7,459 nt of DNA, from positions 1 through 7,459 of the forward strand of contig JAJFIE010000015.1 in assembly GCA_021775275.1 (NCBI GenBank), written 5' to 3'. Each line of letters begins with the position of its first letter. Position 1 is the stretch's first letter. The DNA is from Rhodospirillales bacterium. Lineage in GTDB: Bacteria > Pseudomonadota > Alphaproteobacteria > Rhodospirillales > Casp-alpha2. This document shows positions 1 through 6,233 of the stretch, piece by piece. The position numbers were made by a program, and so were the translations under genes. Below the pieces are notes generated by a model. That model was given only the letters and a program-made list of their open reading frames with translations. It was not told the origin of the DNA and did not search any database.

Positions 1-431
1 CGGTGGACAATACCGGGCCGGGCGACGCCCCCAACGCCTGTCAGGGACGTGCCGCAATGCGCCAACAACGCGTTTACCAGGGTACGGTCCGGATTTCCTG
101 CTGCCGGATGCACCACCAGTCCCGGTGGCTTGTTGATAACAATCACGTCGTCATCTTCGTAAACAACATCCAGGGCGATCTTCTGTGGCCGGGGCAAGGC
201 TGAAACGGCGGCGGGAACGACCACATCATAGACCTGGCCTTCCGATACCTTGGCCTTTGCGCTCTGTACGATCTCGCCGTCACACCGGACATGTCCATCT
301 GCAATCAGCGCCTGAATTCGATTGCGGGACAAATCATCCAGCGCGTCAGTCAAAAACCGGTCAAGCCGCAACCCGGCCTTGTCCGATGGCACGGAAGCGC
401 TTAAACGTTGGGGCTGTTCTTGATGCGCCAT
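1..431 (-). CDS. rluD: RluA/RluD-family 23S rRNA pseudouridine synthase, N-terminal part (cut by window edge)
   Basis: The enzyme would isomerise uridines to pseudouridine in 23S rRNA (helix 69 for true RluD) in the cytoplasm. The 143 visible codons show an S4 RNA-binding domain at about residues 20-68 (LRLDRFL, then SRNRIQALIADGHV). The start of the catalytic domain follows, with LDVVYEDDDVIVINKPPGLVVHP at about 87-109 and TLVNALLAHCG at 117-127. The reading breaks off after RPGIVH, just where families of this type continue into the HRLD motif with the catalytic Asp, so that residue lies outside the window. The start at 431 (MAHQEQ) is the Met that gives a normal short lead into the S4 domain. 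A GAGGAG Shine-Dalgarno lies 12 nt upstream (444-449, minus strand), which is rather long spacing. It is divergent from the gene at 498. RluD rather than RluC or another RluA paralogue is likely but not proven. Confidence 0.93.
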   Translation of the reverse strand, partial: MAHQEQPQRLSASVPSDKAGLRLDRFLTDALDDLSRNRIQALIADGHVRCDGEIVQSAKAKVSEGQVYDVVVPAAVSALPRPQKIALDVVYEDDDVIVINKPPGLVVHPAAGNPDRTLVNALLAHCGTSLTGVGGVARPGIVH

Positions 432-497
432 GGGCGCCTTTATCTCCTCGCACTTAAGGACACTGGTCGAATCCACAAGGTGAAGGCAGACTATACC

Positions 498-824
498 ATG
501 CAATACATGAAGGCTCTCGTCATCGGTATGGGCGTGCTGATCGTTCTTGGCATGGGTTTGCTGGCGTACGGTCTGTTGACGAAGACAAAAAGCGCCCCGG
601 CGCCGTCAGAGTTTGCGGCGGCGGATGGATCGAAAGGATTCGGCGAACTTGCGCTCACGGGGAACGCCGGGTGCCGGATCGAGCGCGCCGTCCCCGATGG
701 CAGACGACTGATCATTGAGCTTGCTCCTGCAACGGACGGGACACCCGATTTGACTTGCGAAAAAACCATGATCATCGATATGAGCGCCGGTACTGTTATC
801 GGCGGCGTCGCATTGCAACCATGA
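498..824 (+). CDS. Small membrane-anchored protein, DUF6476-like
   Basis: This 108-aa protein has no known biochemical role. Residues 4-27 (MKALVIGMGVLIVLGMGLLAYGLL) form one hydrophobic segment preceded by a short positively charged start, so it looks like an N-terminal anchor with the rest outside the cytoplasm. Residues 28-45 form a linker rich in Ala, Ser and Pro. The C-terminal 60 residues look beta-rich, ending in a pattern of the type D-x-S-x-G-x-V-x-G-x-x-x-L. Two cysteines (C59, C87) in that part could form a disulfide. The size and pattern resemble the alphaproteobacterial DUF6476 family found beside rluD; I recall this and have not checked it. The start at 498 was chosen because GAAGG lies 11 nt upstream. 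The frame is also open back to 408, and a GTG at 480 is possible. Its stop overlaps the next start (ATGA, 821-824), so it is probably co-translated with the JAMM protein. Confidence 0.8.
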   Translation: MQYMKALVIGMGVLIVLGMGLLAYGLLTKTKSAPAPSEFAAADGSKGFGELALTGNAGCRIERAVPDGRRLIIELAPATDGTPDLTCEKTMIIDMSAGTVIGGVALQP

Positions 825-1252
825 TTGCCGCCACTGAAACACATATGGCGGAAATATCGAAGATGGCGGCGGCGGCATACCCCGCTGAATGCTGTGGCTT
901 GCTGGCCGGCATCGACAATTCCGATAAAGAGGTCCGGATTACCCGTGTGGTTCCCAGCGACAATGTTTCACAAACCGATACCCGGGACAGCTTTGAAGTA
1001 GATCCGAAAGTGCGGTTTGACCTTATGCGGGCACTGGAGGGCACGGAGGAAAGGATCGTCGGGCATTATCATTCTCACCCGGATCACCCTGCCGAGCCAT
1101 CGGCCACGGATTTATCCATGGTGTACGAACCTGAATTGTTCTGGCTGATCGCATCAGTCAGCAAACCGGCGACAACCGATATCAAGGCGTTTTGCGCCTC
1201 GCCGGACGCCAGCTTTTTCGTCCCCGTCCCCATTCGTATCGTTAAGGAATAA
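821..1252 (+). CDS. JAMM/MPN+ (M67 family) zinc metallopeptidase
   Basis: This 143-aa protein is a single JAMM domain with a complete active site. The general-base Glu is E23 in PAECCGLLAG (21-30). The zinc ligands are H84 and H86 in GHYHSHP (81-87) and D97 in PSATD, with S94 as the conserved Ser (HSHP-x7-S-x2-D). Prokaryotic JAMM proteins cleave isopeptide or peptide bonds after the C-terminal Gly-Gly of ubiquitin-like or sulfur-carrier proteins (for example CysO by Mec in actinobacteria, SAMPs in archaea). The substrate here is unknown. No ThiS/MoaD-like or E1/ThiF-like gene is in the window. Length is typical of free-standing bacterial members. The start at 821 overlaps the upstream stop by 4 bp, with only a weak Shine-Dalgarno, so coupled translation is likely. 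An internal ATG at 845 would also keep the whole domain. No signal peptide is visible, so it should be cytoplasmic. Confidence 0.92.
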   Translation: MIAATETHMAEISKMAAAAYPAECCGLLAGIDNSDKEVRITRVVPSDNVSQTDTRDSFEVDPKVRFDLMRALEGTEERIVGHYHSHPDHPAEPSATDLSMVYEPELFWLIASVSKPATTDIKAFCASPDASFFVPVPIRIVKE

Positions 1253-1257
1253 ATCCG

Positions 1258-2295
1258 ATGAATTTTTGTTCTGACAATGCAACCGGCGCCTCACCTGCGG
1301 TCATGGAATCTCTGACCCGGGCCAATGAAGGCCACACCATGCCCTATGGCGAGGATCCGCTGACGGCCAGGGTAGAGAGCAAGATACGCTCGTTGTTCGA
1401 CACGGATGCGGAGGTGTTTCTGGTTTCAACAGGGACCGCGTCCAATTCGCTGGCGCTTTCCGTCATGACACCACCCTATGGCGCGATTTTCTGCCACCCG
1501 GAAGCCCATATCGAAGTGGATGAGTGCGGCGCGCCGGAGTTCTTTACCGGCGGCGCAAAACTGATCCACGTGGATGGCGAGAACGGCTTGTGCACAGCTG
1601 CGGGGTTCGATGCCGCCTGGAACCATCTGGGCAAGAGCGTCCACCAGGTACAGCCGGGCGCCATCAGCCTGACTCAGACCAGCGAGGCGGGCACGATTTA
1701 CACCCTTGATACGATCCGCACCATTGCGGACGCCGCTCACGAACGGGGTCTGCATGTTCACATGGATGGCGCACGCTTCGCCAATGCCATCGCGACGCTG
1801 AACTGCTCACCTGCGGACATGAGCTGGAAAGCCGGCGTCGACGTTCTGTCGTTCGGCGCTTCCAAGAATGGCTGTTTTGCCGCCGAGGCCGTGGTCTTCT
1901 TTAACCGCGACCTTGCCACAACGTTCGAGTTTCACCGTAAACGGGGCGGGCATCTGTTCTCCAAAATGCGTTTCATCTCGGCCCAGTTGGACGCCTATCT
2001 TGATAACGATCTGTGGCTGGATAATGCGCGTCACGCCAACGCCATGGCGAAGCGACTGGCGGATGGACTGTCCGGGGTTTCCGGTGCAGCCTTCCGTTTC
2101 ACCGTGGATGCCAATCTCATGTTCATGGAGCTACCGGAACCGGTCCTTGATGGACTGGAAACGGATGGTTTCCAGTTCTATCGCATGGCGGATTCAAAGG
2201 GTAAGTTCATCAGACTGGTCACGGCCTTCAATACGGACCCGGATGATATTGAAAACTTCATTGCCAGCGCATTGCGCCACAGCGGCACGGCATAA
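1258..2295 (+). CDS. ltaE: Low-specificity L-threonine aldolase (PLP-dependent)
   Basis: The enzyme would cleave L-threonine or L-allo-threonine to glycine and acetaldehyde in the cytoplasm. The 345-aa length fits fold-type I threonine aldolases. Visible motifs in order are SDNATG (5-10), the PLP-phosphate region STGTASN (57-63), the ring-stacking His in HIEVDECGAPEFF (H84), MDGAR at 169-173 (D170 contacts the pyridine nitrogen, R173 the substrate carboxylate), and the Schiff-base lysine K203 in SFGASKNG (198-205). The start at 1258 lies 5 bp after the JAMM gene's stop, and AAGGA (1244-1248) makes a good Shine-Dalgarno, so it is the third gene of the same operon. A functional link to the peptidase is not evident from sequence. 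The beta-eliminating lyase superfamily is broad, so exact substrate preference is inferred from overall resemblance. Confidence 0.93.
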   Translation: MNFCSDNATGASPAVMESLTRANEGHTMPYGEDPLTARVESKIRSLFDTDAEVFLVSTGTASNSLALSVMTPPYGAIFCHPEAHIEVDECGAPEFFTGGAKLIHVDGENGLCTAAGFDAAWNHLGKSVHQVQPGAISLTQTSEAGTIYTLDTIRTIADAAHERGLHVHMDGARFANAIATLNCSPADMSWKAGVDVLSFGASKNGCFAAEAVVFFNRDLATTFEFHRKRGGHLFSKMRFISAQLDAYLDNDLWLDNARHANAMAKRLADGLSGVSGAAFRFTVDANLMFMELPEPVLDGLETDGFQFYRMADSKGKFIRLVTAFNTDPDDIENFIASALRHSGTA

Positions 2296-2445
2296 GGCCG
2301 GGTTTTCGTCCATATAAACATGGCGCAAAAAAGACGCATACCTTCACGAATGATTGACAGAGAGTGAGTCCCATCAGGACATCAGGTCCGATAGGATGCC
2401 CGACCAATGAAGTTCGCGCTCGTGAAGTTTATGAGGGATTAGCCA

Positions 2446-3024
2446 ATGCCGGAATGTGCCGCGCCAGAGTGTGCCGTGAAAGAAGATCGTCGCCGATTTG
2501 TACTGGACTCGCTTTCGCATCAGGGCTTCCAGCGCGCCCGGGCAGCGGTATCCAGTGACGCACGATCAGATATTTGCAGGGCGTTGTTCTGTTACTGGGA
2601 CCGTGTCAGAGCCGACGCCGTTTTCCCCACTCTCGATGATATCAACCTGGATGAATTGTGTGCGATCGCATCGTCGCTGACCATCAAGGATATCAATCTG
2701 GCGCCCTCCGGCGAAATTCTCTACACCAACCGCTTCTGGGGTGCGGACCTGCGCGAGAAACTCGGGTTCGACGGCAAAGACCATGAATGGGCCGACTACT
2801 CCGGTTCTCGTGGCGGGCAGGCCATGAGCACCATATACGGACTGGTGGTTGAACACGCCGCGCCGGTGTTGAGCACGGGGTTTCTTGAATTCCTCGATGG
2901 CTGTGAAGACATGGGATACGAGGCGATTTTCCTGCCCCTTGCGGCGGCGGGATCGCCCCTCCCCGCCCATATCATTGCCGCCTACGACCTTTGCTTCAAA
3001 CCCGGCAAGCCGGCCACTACGTAA
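2446..3024 (+). CDS. PAS_5-like (DUF1388-type) stand-alone PAS domain protein
   Basis: A 192-aa soluble protein of unknown function. Residues 50-71 (YWDRVRADAVFPTLDDINLDEL) match the entry pattern of the alphaproteobacterial PAS_5 family. A central stretch follows with NLAPSGEILYTNRFWGADLREKLGFDG (85-110), resembling the usual G-x-x-L-x-x-x-x-G core. The end is LPLAAAGSPLPAHIIAAYDL (163-182), like the closing strands of that family. No kinase, cyclase, DNA-binding or membrane segment is attached, so any sensing role is inferred. The N-terminus has a small duplicated motif (PECA-AP-ECA, C4 and C9) outside the PAS core. The start at 2446 is supported by GAGGGA at 2433-2438 with 7-nt spacing. 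The stop overlaps the convergent BKACE gene by 8 bp. Assignment rests on pattern resemblance only. Confidence 0.78.
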   Translation: MPECAAPECAVKEDRRRFVLDSLSHQGFQRARAAVSSDARSDICRALFCYWDRVRADAVFPTLDDINLDELCAIASSLTIKDINLAPSGEILYTNRFWGADLREKLGFDGKDHEWADYSGSRGGQAMSTIYGLVVEHAAPVLSTGFLEFLDGCEDMGYEAIFLPLAAAGSPLPAHIIAAYDLCFKPGKPATT

Positions 3025-3853
3025 CAACATCGGGCAGGCCAAGAATGGCCCGCGCCTCTGACGGGCTCGCCGGATGGCGGTCGTAGTCACCGCACAGGTC
3101 CGCCACCCGCGCGACCAGTTCCGCATTGCTCGCGGCCAGACGATCCTTGTCAAACCGGATATTGTCTTCCAGCCCTGTGCGGCAGTGCCCCCCGCGTGAC
3201 AGCGCCCAGTGGTTCAGCGTCAACTGGTGACGACCAATACCCGCCGCCGTCCAGGTGGCGCCCGGCAGCACATCGGGCAGTTCGCCCAGCAGAAAATCCA
3301 GAATCGCCTCCCGCGCCGGCAGCGCATTTTTGATGCCCATGACAAACTGCACATGAACGGGTGCGATCAGGTAACCACGCGCCACCAGATCGGCCGCCGC
3401 ATACAGCATGGCCGTATCAAAAATCTCGATCTCCGGCTTGATCCGTTGATCGCGCATAATCGTGGCGAGGCCCTCTACAAACTCCGGCGGATTTTCATAG
3501 ATCATGGTCGGGAAGTTGACCGAGCCGGTGGCGAGGGACGCCATATCCGGTTGCAGGGACAACATGCCGCCGCGTTCTTCCATGGCGCGCCCGCGCCCGC
3601 CGGTGGAATACTGCACGATCATGCCGGGACAGTATTTGCGAATGCCCGCCCCGGCCTCGGCAAACAGGGCCGGGTCCGATGACGGATTTTCATCTGCGTC
3701 CCGCACATGGATATGAACCAGCGACGCACCGGCTTCGAAGGCCGCGTGGGTGGACTCGATCTGCTCCGCCGGGGTGACCGGAACCGCCGGCGTATCTTTC
3801 TTGCGGGGCTGGGACCCGGTGATGGCGACGGCAATGATACAGGGCTCGGACAT
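3017..3853 (-). CDS. BKACE family (DUF849) beta-keto acid cleavage enzyme
   Basis: Members of this zinc-dependent family condense a beta-keto acid with acetyl-CoA to give acetoacetate and a new acyl-CoA. The founding case is Kce of lysine fermentation. The 278-aa length is typical. Metal ligands are visible as H47 and H49 in VHIHVRDADENP (46-57) and E229 in RTGLEDN (225-231). Other family blocks are AVAITGSQP near the N-terminus, YSTGGRGR (82-89), EIEIFDT (141-147), VQFVMGIKNALPA (168-180) and GIGRHQ (205-210). The residues that set substrate differ between subfamilies, so the substrate cannot be read from sequence here. The start at 3853 fits the family N-terminus although no good Shine-Dalgarno precedes it. 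A TACTAT box on the minus strand (3909-3914) could be the -10. The enzyme stands alone, convergent with the PAS gene, with no pathway partners next to it. Confidence 0.93.
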   Translation of the reverse strand: MSEPCIIAVAITGSQPRKKDTPAVPVTPAEQIESTHAAFEAGASLVHIHVRDADENPSSDPALFAEAGAGIRKYCPGMIVQYSTGGRGRAMEERGGMLSLQPDMASLATGSVNFPTMIYENPPEFVEGLATIMRDQRIKPEIEIFDTAMLYAAADLVARGYLIAPVHVQFVMGIKNALPAREAILDFLLGELPDVLPGATWTAAGIGRHQLTLNHWALSRGGHCRTGLEDNIRFDKDRLAASNAELVARVADLCGDYDRHPASPSEARAILGLPDVVT

Positions 3854-3930
3854 AGGGGCGGCTCACACAGTTTCGGGGCAGAAAGGTCTCACTCGGAATA
3901 ACCGCCCTCATAGTAGGCGCCCAAAGGATG

Positions 3931-3960
3931 CTTGATCCAGCCACATGATCCGGGGTACAC
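3931..3960 (+). promoter_or_regulatory. Candidate promoter for tRNA-Glu
   Basis: TTGATC at 3931-3936 and TACACC at 3955-3960 are separated by 18 bp and lie 17 bp before the first base of the tRNA. This is the right place for a sigma-70-type promoter, but both boxes are only partial matches to consensus, so this is a positional guess. Confidence 0.3.
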
Positions 3961-3977
3961 CCAGAACCGTTGAGAAC

Positions 3978-4053
3978 GCCCCCATCGTCTAGTGGCCTAG
4001 GACGCTGGCCTCTCACGCCGGAAACAGGGGTTCGAGTCCCCTTGGGGGCGCCA
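3978..4053 (+). tRNA. tRNA-Glu (anticodon CTC), CCA encoded
   Basis: A full cloverleaf can be drawn. The acceptor stem GCCCCCA (3978-3984) pairs with TGGGGGC (4043-4049). The discriminator is G4050, followed by an encoded CCA (4051-4053). The anticodon arm is CTGGC (4005-4009), loop CTCTCAC (4010-4016), GCCGG (4017-4021), placing anticodon CTC at 4012-4014, which reads GAG. The T arm is AGGGG, loop TTCGAGT, CCCCT (4026-4042). The D-arm contains the usual TAGTGGCCTAGGAC. All expected stems pair with at most a G-U, so the gene should be functional. It sits alone, in the same direction as the following transporter gene. Confidence 0.97.
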
Positions 4054-4078
4054 ATTTCCTGAGATGCACACACGCCGG

Positions 4079-4107
4079 TGGACGGAAAGTTCCCGACAGG
4101 TCATAAC
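4079..4107 (+). promoter_or_regulatory. Candidate promoter for the MFS transporter gene
   Basis: TGGACG (4079-4084) and CATAAC (4102-4107) each match four of six sigma-70 consensus bases with a 17-bp spacer. The -10 would fall inside the first copy of the 17-bp tandem repeat and the start point inside the second, which would let a repeat-binding regulator block transcription. The matches are weak. Read-through from the tRNA promoter is an alternative, since no terminator is visible between tRNA and transporter. Confidence 0.25.
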
Positions 4108-4128
4108 TCTGGACAGGCCATGACTCTG
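4095..4128 (+). repeat. Two-copy 17-bp tandem repeat upstream of the transporter gene
   Basis: Copies 4095-4111 and 4112-4128 follow one another without spacer and agree at 15 of 17 positions; the consensus is GACAGGYCATRACTCTG. The differences are T/C at position 7 and A/G at position 11. A degenerate start of a third copy may follow at 4129. GTCAT (4100-4104) and ATGAC (4120-4124) also form an inverted pair across the two copies. The repeat lies 42 bp before the MFS start codon, where an operator would be expected. Binding by a regulator is inference. Confidence 0.75.
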
Positions 4129-4170
4129 GCAGGATCGCCGGAGGATTGAGGCGAAGGTCCGGGGGCGTCC

Positions 4171-5436
4171 ATGCGCAATAACATCGCTATCCTTTTGGTC
4201 GGAACCGCCGTCCTGCTTCTCGGGCAGGGGTTGCTGGTGACCCTGTTGCCGGTGCGGGCGGCCATTGAGGGGTTTTCGACCACATGGATCGGCTATATGG
4301 GCGGCGCGTATTCGGGCGGATTCGCCATCGGCTGCATGCTTGGCCCCCGTCTGGTGCGCAAGGTCGGCCATATCCGCGCCTTTGCCGGGTTCGCCGCCAT
4401 GGCCGCCGCCGGATCACTGGTTTACCAGTTACTGCCCACACCCGTCATGTGGCTCACCATACGGGGCCTCACGGGGATCTGCTTCGCGGTTCTGTTCATG
4501 GTCATCGAGAGCTGGCTGAACGAGCAATCCAGCAACGAGAACCGGGGCAAGGTTCTTTCCCTCTATATCATTGTCATGAATGTCACCACCATGGGCGGGC
4601 AGCTCATGCTCAACCTGTCCGACCCGGCGCGCGAAACCCTGTTCGTTTTCTGCGCCATCCTGATTTGCTTCTCACTGGTTCCGGTATCCCTGACATCCAT
4701 CAAGGAACCGGCGCCGCCGCCGTTCGCCCGGGTCAACGTGGCGGCCTTGTACCGGCTGTCGCCGGTGGGCTTTCTCGGTTGCCTGATCTTCGGCATGGTC
4801 GATGGTTCGTTCTGGACCCTGGGGCCGGTGTTCGCACAGGACCGCGGGTTTTCCATTGCCGGCATCACCATTTTTATGAGCGCCTTCATGCTCGGCGGCA
4901 CCATTTCCCAGTGGCCCATTGGCTGGATTTCCGACCGCATCGACCGCCGCATCATGATCGCCGGATGTTGCGTGGGCACCATCGGGACGGGACTGTCGCT
5001 GGCTTTCCTGCCCACGCATGAAGGCGTGTATCCGTTTATCATCGCCTGTCTGCACGGCGCCTTCATGCTGCCGCTGTATGCGCTTATTCTGGCGCACGCC
5101 AATGACTTCGCGCCCCAGGAAAAACTGGTGGAAACATCCAGCGGCCTGCTGCTCATATTCAGTGGCGGCGCCATTGCCGGTCCTGTGATCGTTGGTCCCC
5201 TCATGGAACAACGCGACGCCGGGTATCTGTTCCTCGTGATGTCCCTTGTGTTCGGGGCGCTGGCGCTGTTCGTTTTGTACCGGATTATCCGGCGGCCCAT
5301 ATCCGAGGCCACAGATCGCGCCACCTTCGTGCCGGTGCCGAAAAGCTCCCAGGCCGTCTACGAGATGGAAACCGACGATGAGGTTTCCATGGTCTACGTG
5401 GATCAGCGAAAATCGGATCGCCGCTCGGCGCGTTAA
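4171..5436 (+). CDS. MFS transporter, YcaD-like (UMF2 type)
   Basis: A 421-aa inner-membrane secondary transporter with about 12 hydrophobic segments, beginning at residues 4-28, 38-58, 68-88 and 91-115 and ending at about 351-373. The loop after segment 2 has a motif-A-like GPRLVRKVGHIR (58-69). The equivalent loop in the second half is GWISDRIDRR (251-260). The stretch ESWLNEQSSNENRGKVLS (113-130), followed by TTMGGQLML, closely resembles E. coli YcaD (ESAL...NRGRLL...FLGQLL), which is why I place it in that group. The substrate is unknown. About 48 residues after the last segment form a charged, probably cytoplasmic tail (ending SDRRSAR), longer than in YcaD as I recall it. The start at 4171 puts the first membrane segment at the N-terminus; the Shine-Dalgarno is poor (GGGGG 5 nt, or GAAGG 13 nt, upstream). 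Its stop shares TTAA with the convergent hutG. Confidence 0.93.
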   Translation: MRNNIAILLVGTAVLLLGQGLLVTLLPVRAAIEGFSTTWIGYMGGAYSGGFAIGCMLGPRLVRKVGHIRAFAGFAAMAAAGSLVYQLLPTPVMWLTIRGLTGICFAVLFMVIESWLNEQSSNENRGKVLSLYIIVMNVTTMGGQLMLNLSDPARETLFVFCAILICFSLVPVSLTSIKEPAPPPFARVNVAALYRLSPVGFLGCLIFGMVDGSFWTLGPVFAQDRGFSIAGITIFMSAFMLGGTISQWPIGWISDRIDRRIMIAGCCVGTIGTGLSLAFLPTHEGVYPFIIACLHGAFMLPLYALILAHANDFAPQEKLVETSSGLLLIFSGGAIAGPVIVGPLMEQRDAGYLFLVMSLVFGALALFVLYRIIRRPISEATDRATFVPVPKSSQAVYEMETDDEVSMVYVDQRKSDRRSAR

Positions 5437-6233
5437 TCTTCGGTCCACGCCAATGCGGTTTCCAGCATCCTGTGCACGGTGGGCTCGATACCACGGGCCA
5501 GATCGGCGCGGAAGGCGAACGGGGGGTGCTCGTCCATATAGCAACACTGCGTCATTTCCAGTTGCAGGGCGTGAACACCCACCGCCGGGTCGCCATAGTG
5601 CCGGGTGATGTAACCGCCCTTGAAGCGACCGTTATGGACGGCTGTGTAGCCGCCCGCCGCTGCAAACACATCCATGACGCGCGCCGCCAGGTCACCATCC
5701 GCGCTGTCACCTTCCGCCGTGCCCAGATTGAGGTCGGGCAGCCTGCCGTCAAAAAAGCGCGGCACCAGCGACCGGATGGAATGCCCTTCAATCAGAACGG
5801 CCCTGCCGTGCCGGGCAACCATGGCATCCAGGGTCTGGCGCAATTTATCATGATAGGGTTGCCAGTAGCGTGTGACCCGGCCCCGCACTTCAGCATCACT
5901 CAGCATGACGCCATCCAGATAGATCGGCTCATCATCAAACGTCGAGGTCGGGCATAGTTCCGTATTGCTGGCCCCGGCATAAAGCTCTGCGCCATCGGGC
6001 CGCCGGTTCAGATCAATGACGTAACGTGAATGGGTCGCCGTCAGCAGCGCACAGCCAAGCCGGCCTGCGGATTCGCCATACAGCCAGTCCACATGCCAGT
6101 CCGTATCCGCCAGCATACGCCCGGCATTACTGAAGCGCACCTCGATATCGCCCGGCACATGGGTCCCCACATGGGGACAGCTGATCAGAACCGGCCTGTC
6201 ACCCGGCATGAAGTTGAAGACCGGCTCACTCAT
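5433..6233 (-). CDS. hutG: N-formylglutamate deformylase (N-formylglutamate amidohydrolase)
   Basis: The enzyme hydrolyses N-formyl-L-glutamate to glutamate and formate, the last step of the five-step histidine degradation route, in the cytoplasm. Counting from the start at 6233 the protein has 266 aa, close to the family norm. Motifs in order are LISCPHVGT (16-24), DTDWHVDWLY (43-52), SRYVIDLNR (69-77), a region like the usual LYPTTLFD (here LCPTSTFDD, 93-101), EGHSI (149-153), GGYITRHYG (206-214) and LEMTQCCYMDE (225-235). These include the His, Asp and Glu residues expected to hold the metal. The 6233 start (MSEPVFNF) best matches the family N-terminus and follows the hutI stop by one base (TGAGATG), with GGAAG 6 nt upstream. 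A second in-frame ATG at 6251, 18 bp earlier, has an equally good GGAAG and would overlap hutI by 17 bp, giving 272 aa. It is co-transcribed with hutI. Confidence 0.93.
   Translation of the reverse strand: MSEPVFNFMPGDRPVLISCPHVGTHVPGDIEVRFSNAGRMLADTDWHVDWLYGESAGRLGCALLTATHSRYVIDLNRRPDGAELYAGASNTELCPTSTFDDEPIYLDGVMLSDAEVRGRVTRYWQPYHDKLRQTLDAMVARHGRAVLIEGHSIRSLVPRFFDGRLPDLNLGTAEGDSADGDLAARVMDVFAAAGGYTAVHNGRFKGGYITRHYGDPAVGVHALQLEMTQCCYMDEHPPFAFRADLARGIEPTVHRMLETALAWTED

Noticed and set aside
2296..2345. Possible terminator after the threonine aldolase gene (CCAT-ATAAAC-ATGG)
   Set aside because: The stem has only four pairs, is not GC-rich, and is followed by an A-run rather than a T-run on the plus strand.
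2354..2382. Perfect TTGACA at 2354-2359 as a -35 box for the PAS gene
   Set aside because: No acceptable -10 lies 16-18 bp downstream (GGACAT or GACATC at that spacing), so the hexamer alone is not enough to call a promoter.
3002..3013. CCGGC-AA-GCCGG palindrome near the end of the PAS gene as a terminator
   Set aside because: It is within coding sequence, has a very short loop and no T-run on either strand.
2566..3153. 195-codon minus-strand frame spanning the PAS gene and the end of the BKACE gene
   Set aside because: It overlaps two better-supported genes and has no domain pattern or convincing start signal.
3209..3682. 157-codon plus-strand frame inside the BKACE gene
   Set aside because: It is the shadow of a well-supported BKACE reading; the translation is Arg/Gln/His-rich without domain features.
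3978..4170. tRNA-Glu as an integration site for a mobile element
   Set aside because: No integrase, no repeated tRNA 3' end and no change in gene character follow the tRNA; the next gene is an ordinary transporter.
4563..5547. Long open frames on the minus strand opposite the MFS gene (about 250 and 290 codons)
   Set aside because: They lie antisense to a clearly recognisable 12-segment transporter; their translations are Arg/Pro/His-rich with no family pattern. High GC makes such frames common.
5472..5957. 161-codon plus-strand frame opposite hutG
   Set aside because: hutG is firmly identified on the other strand; this frame shows no recognisable motif.
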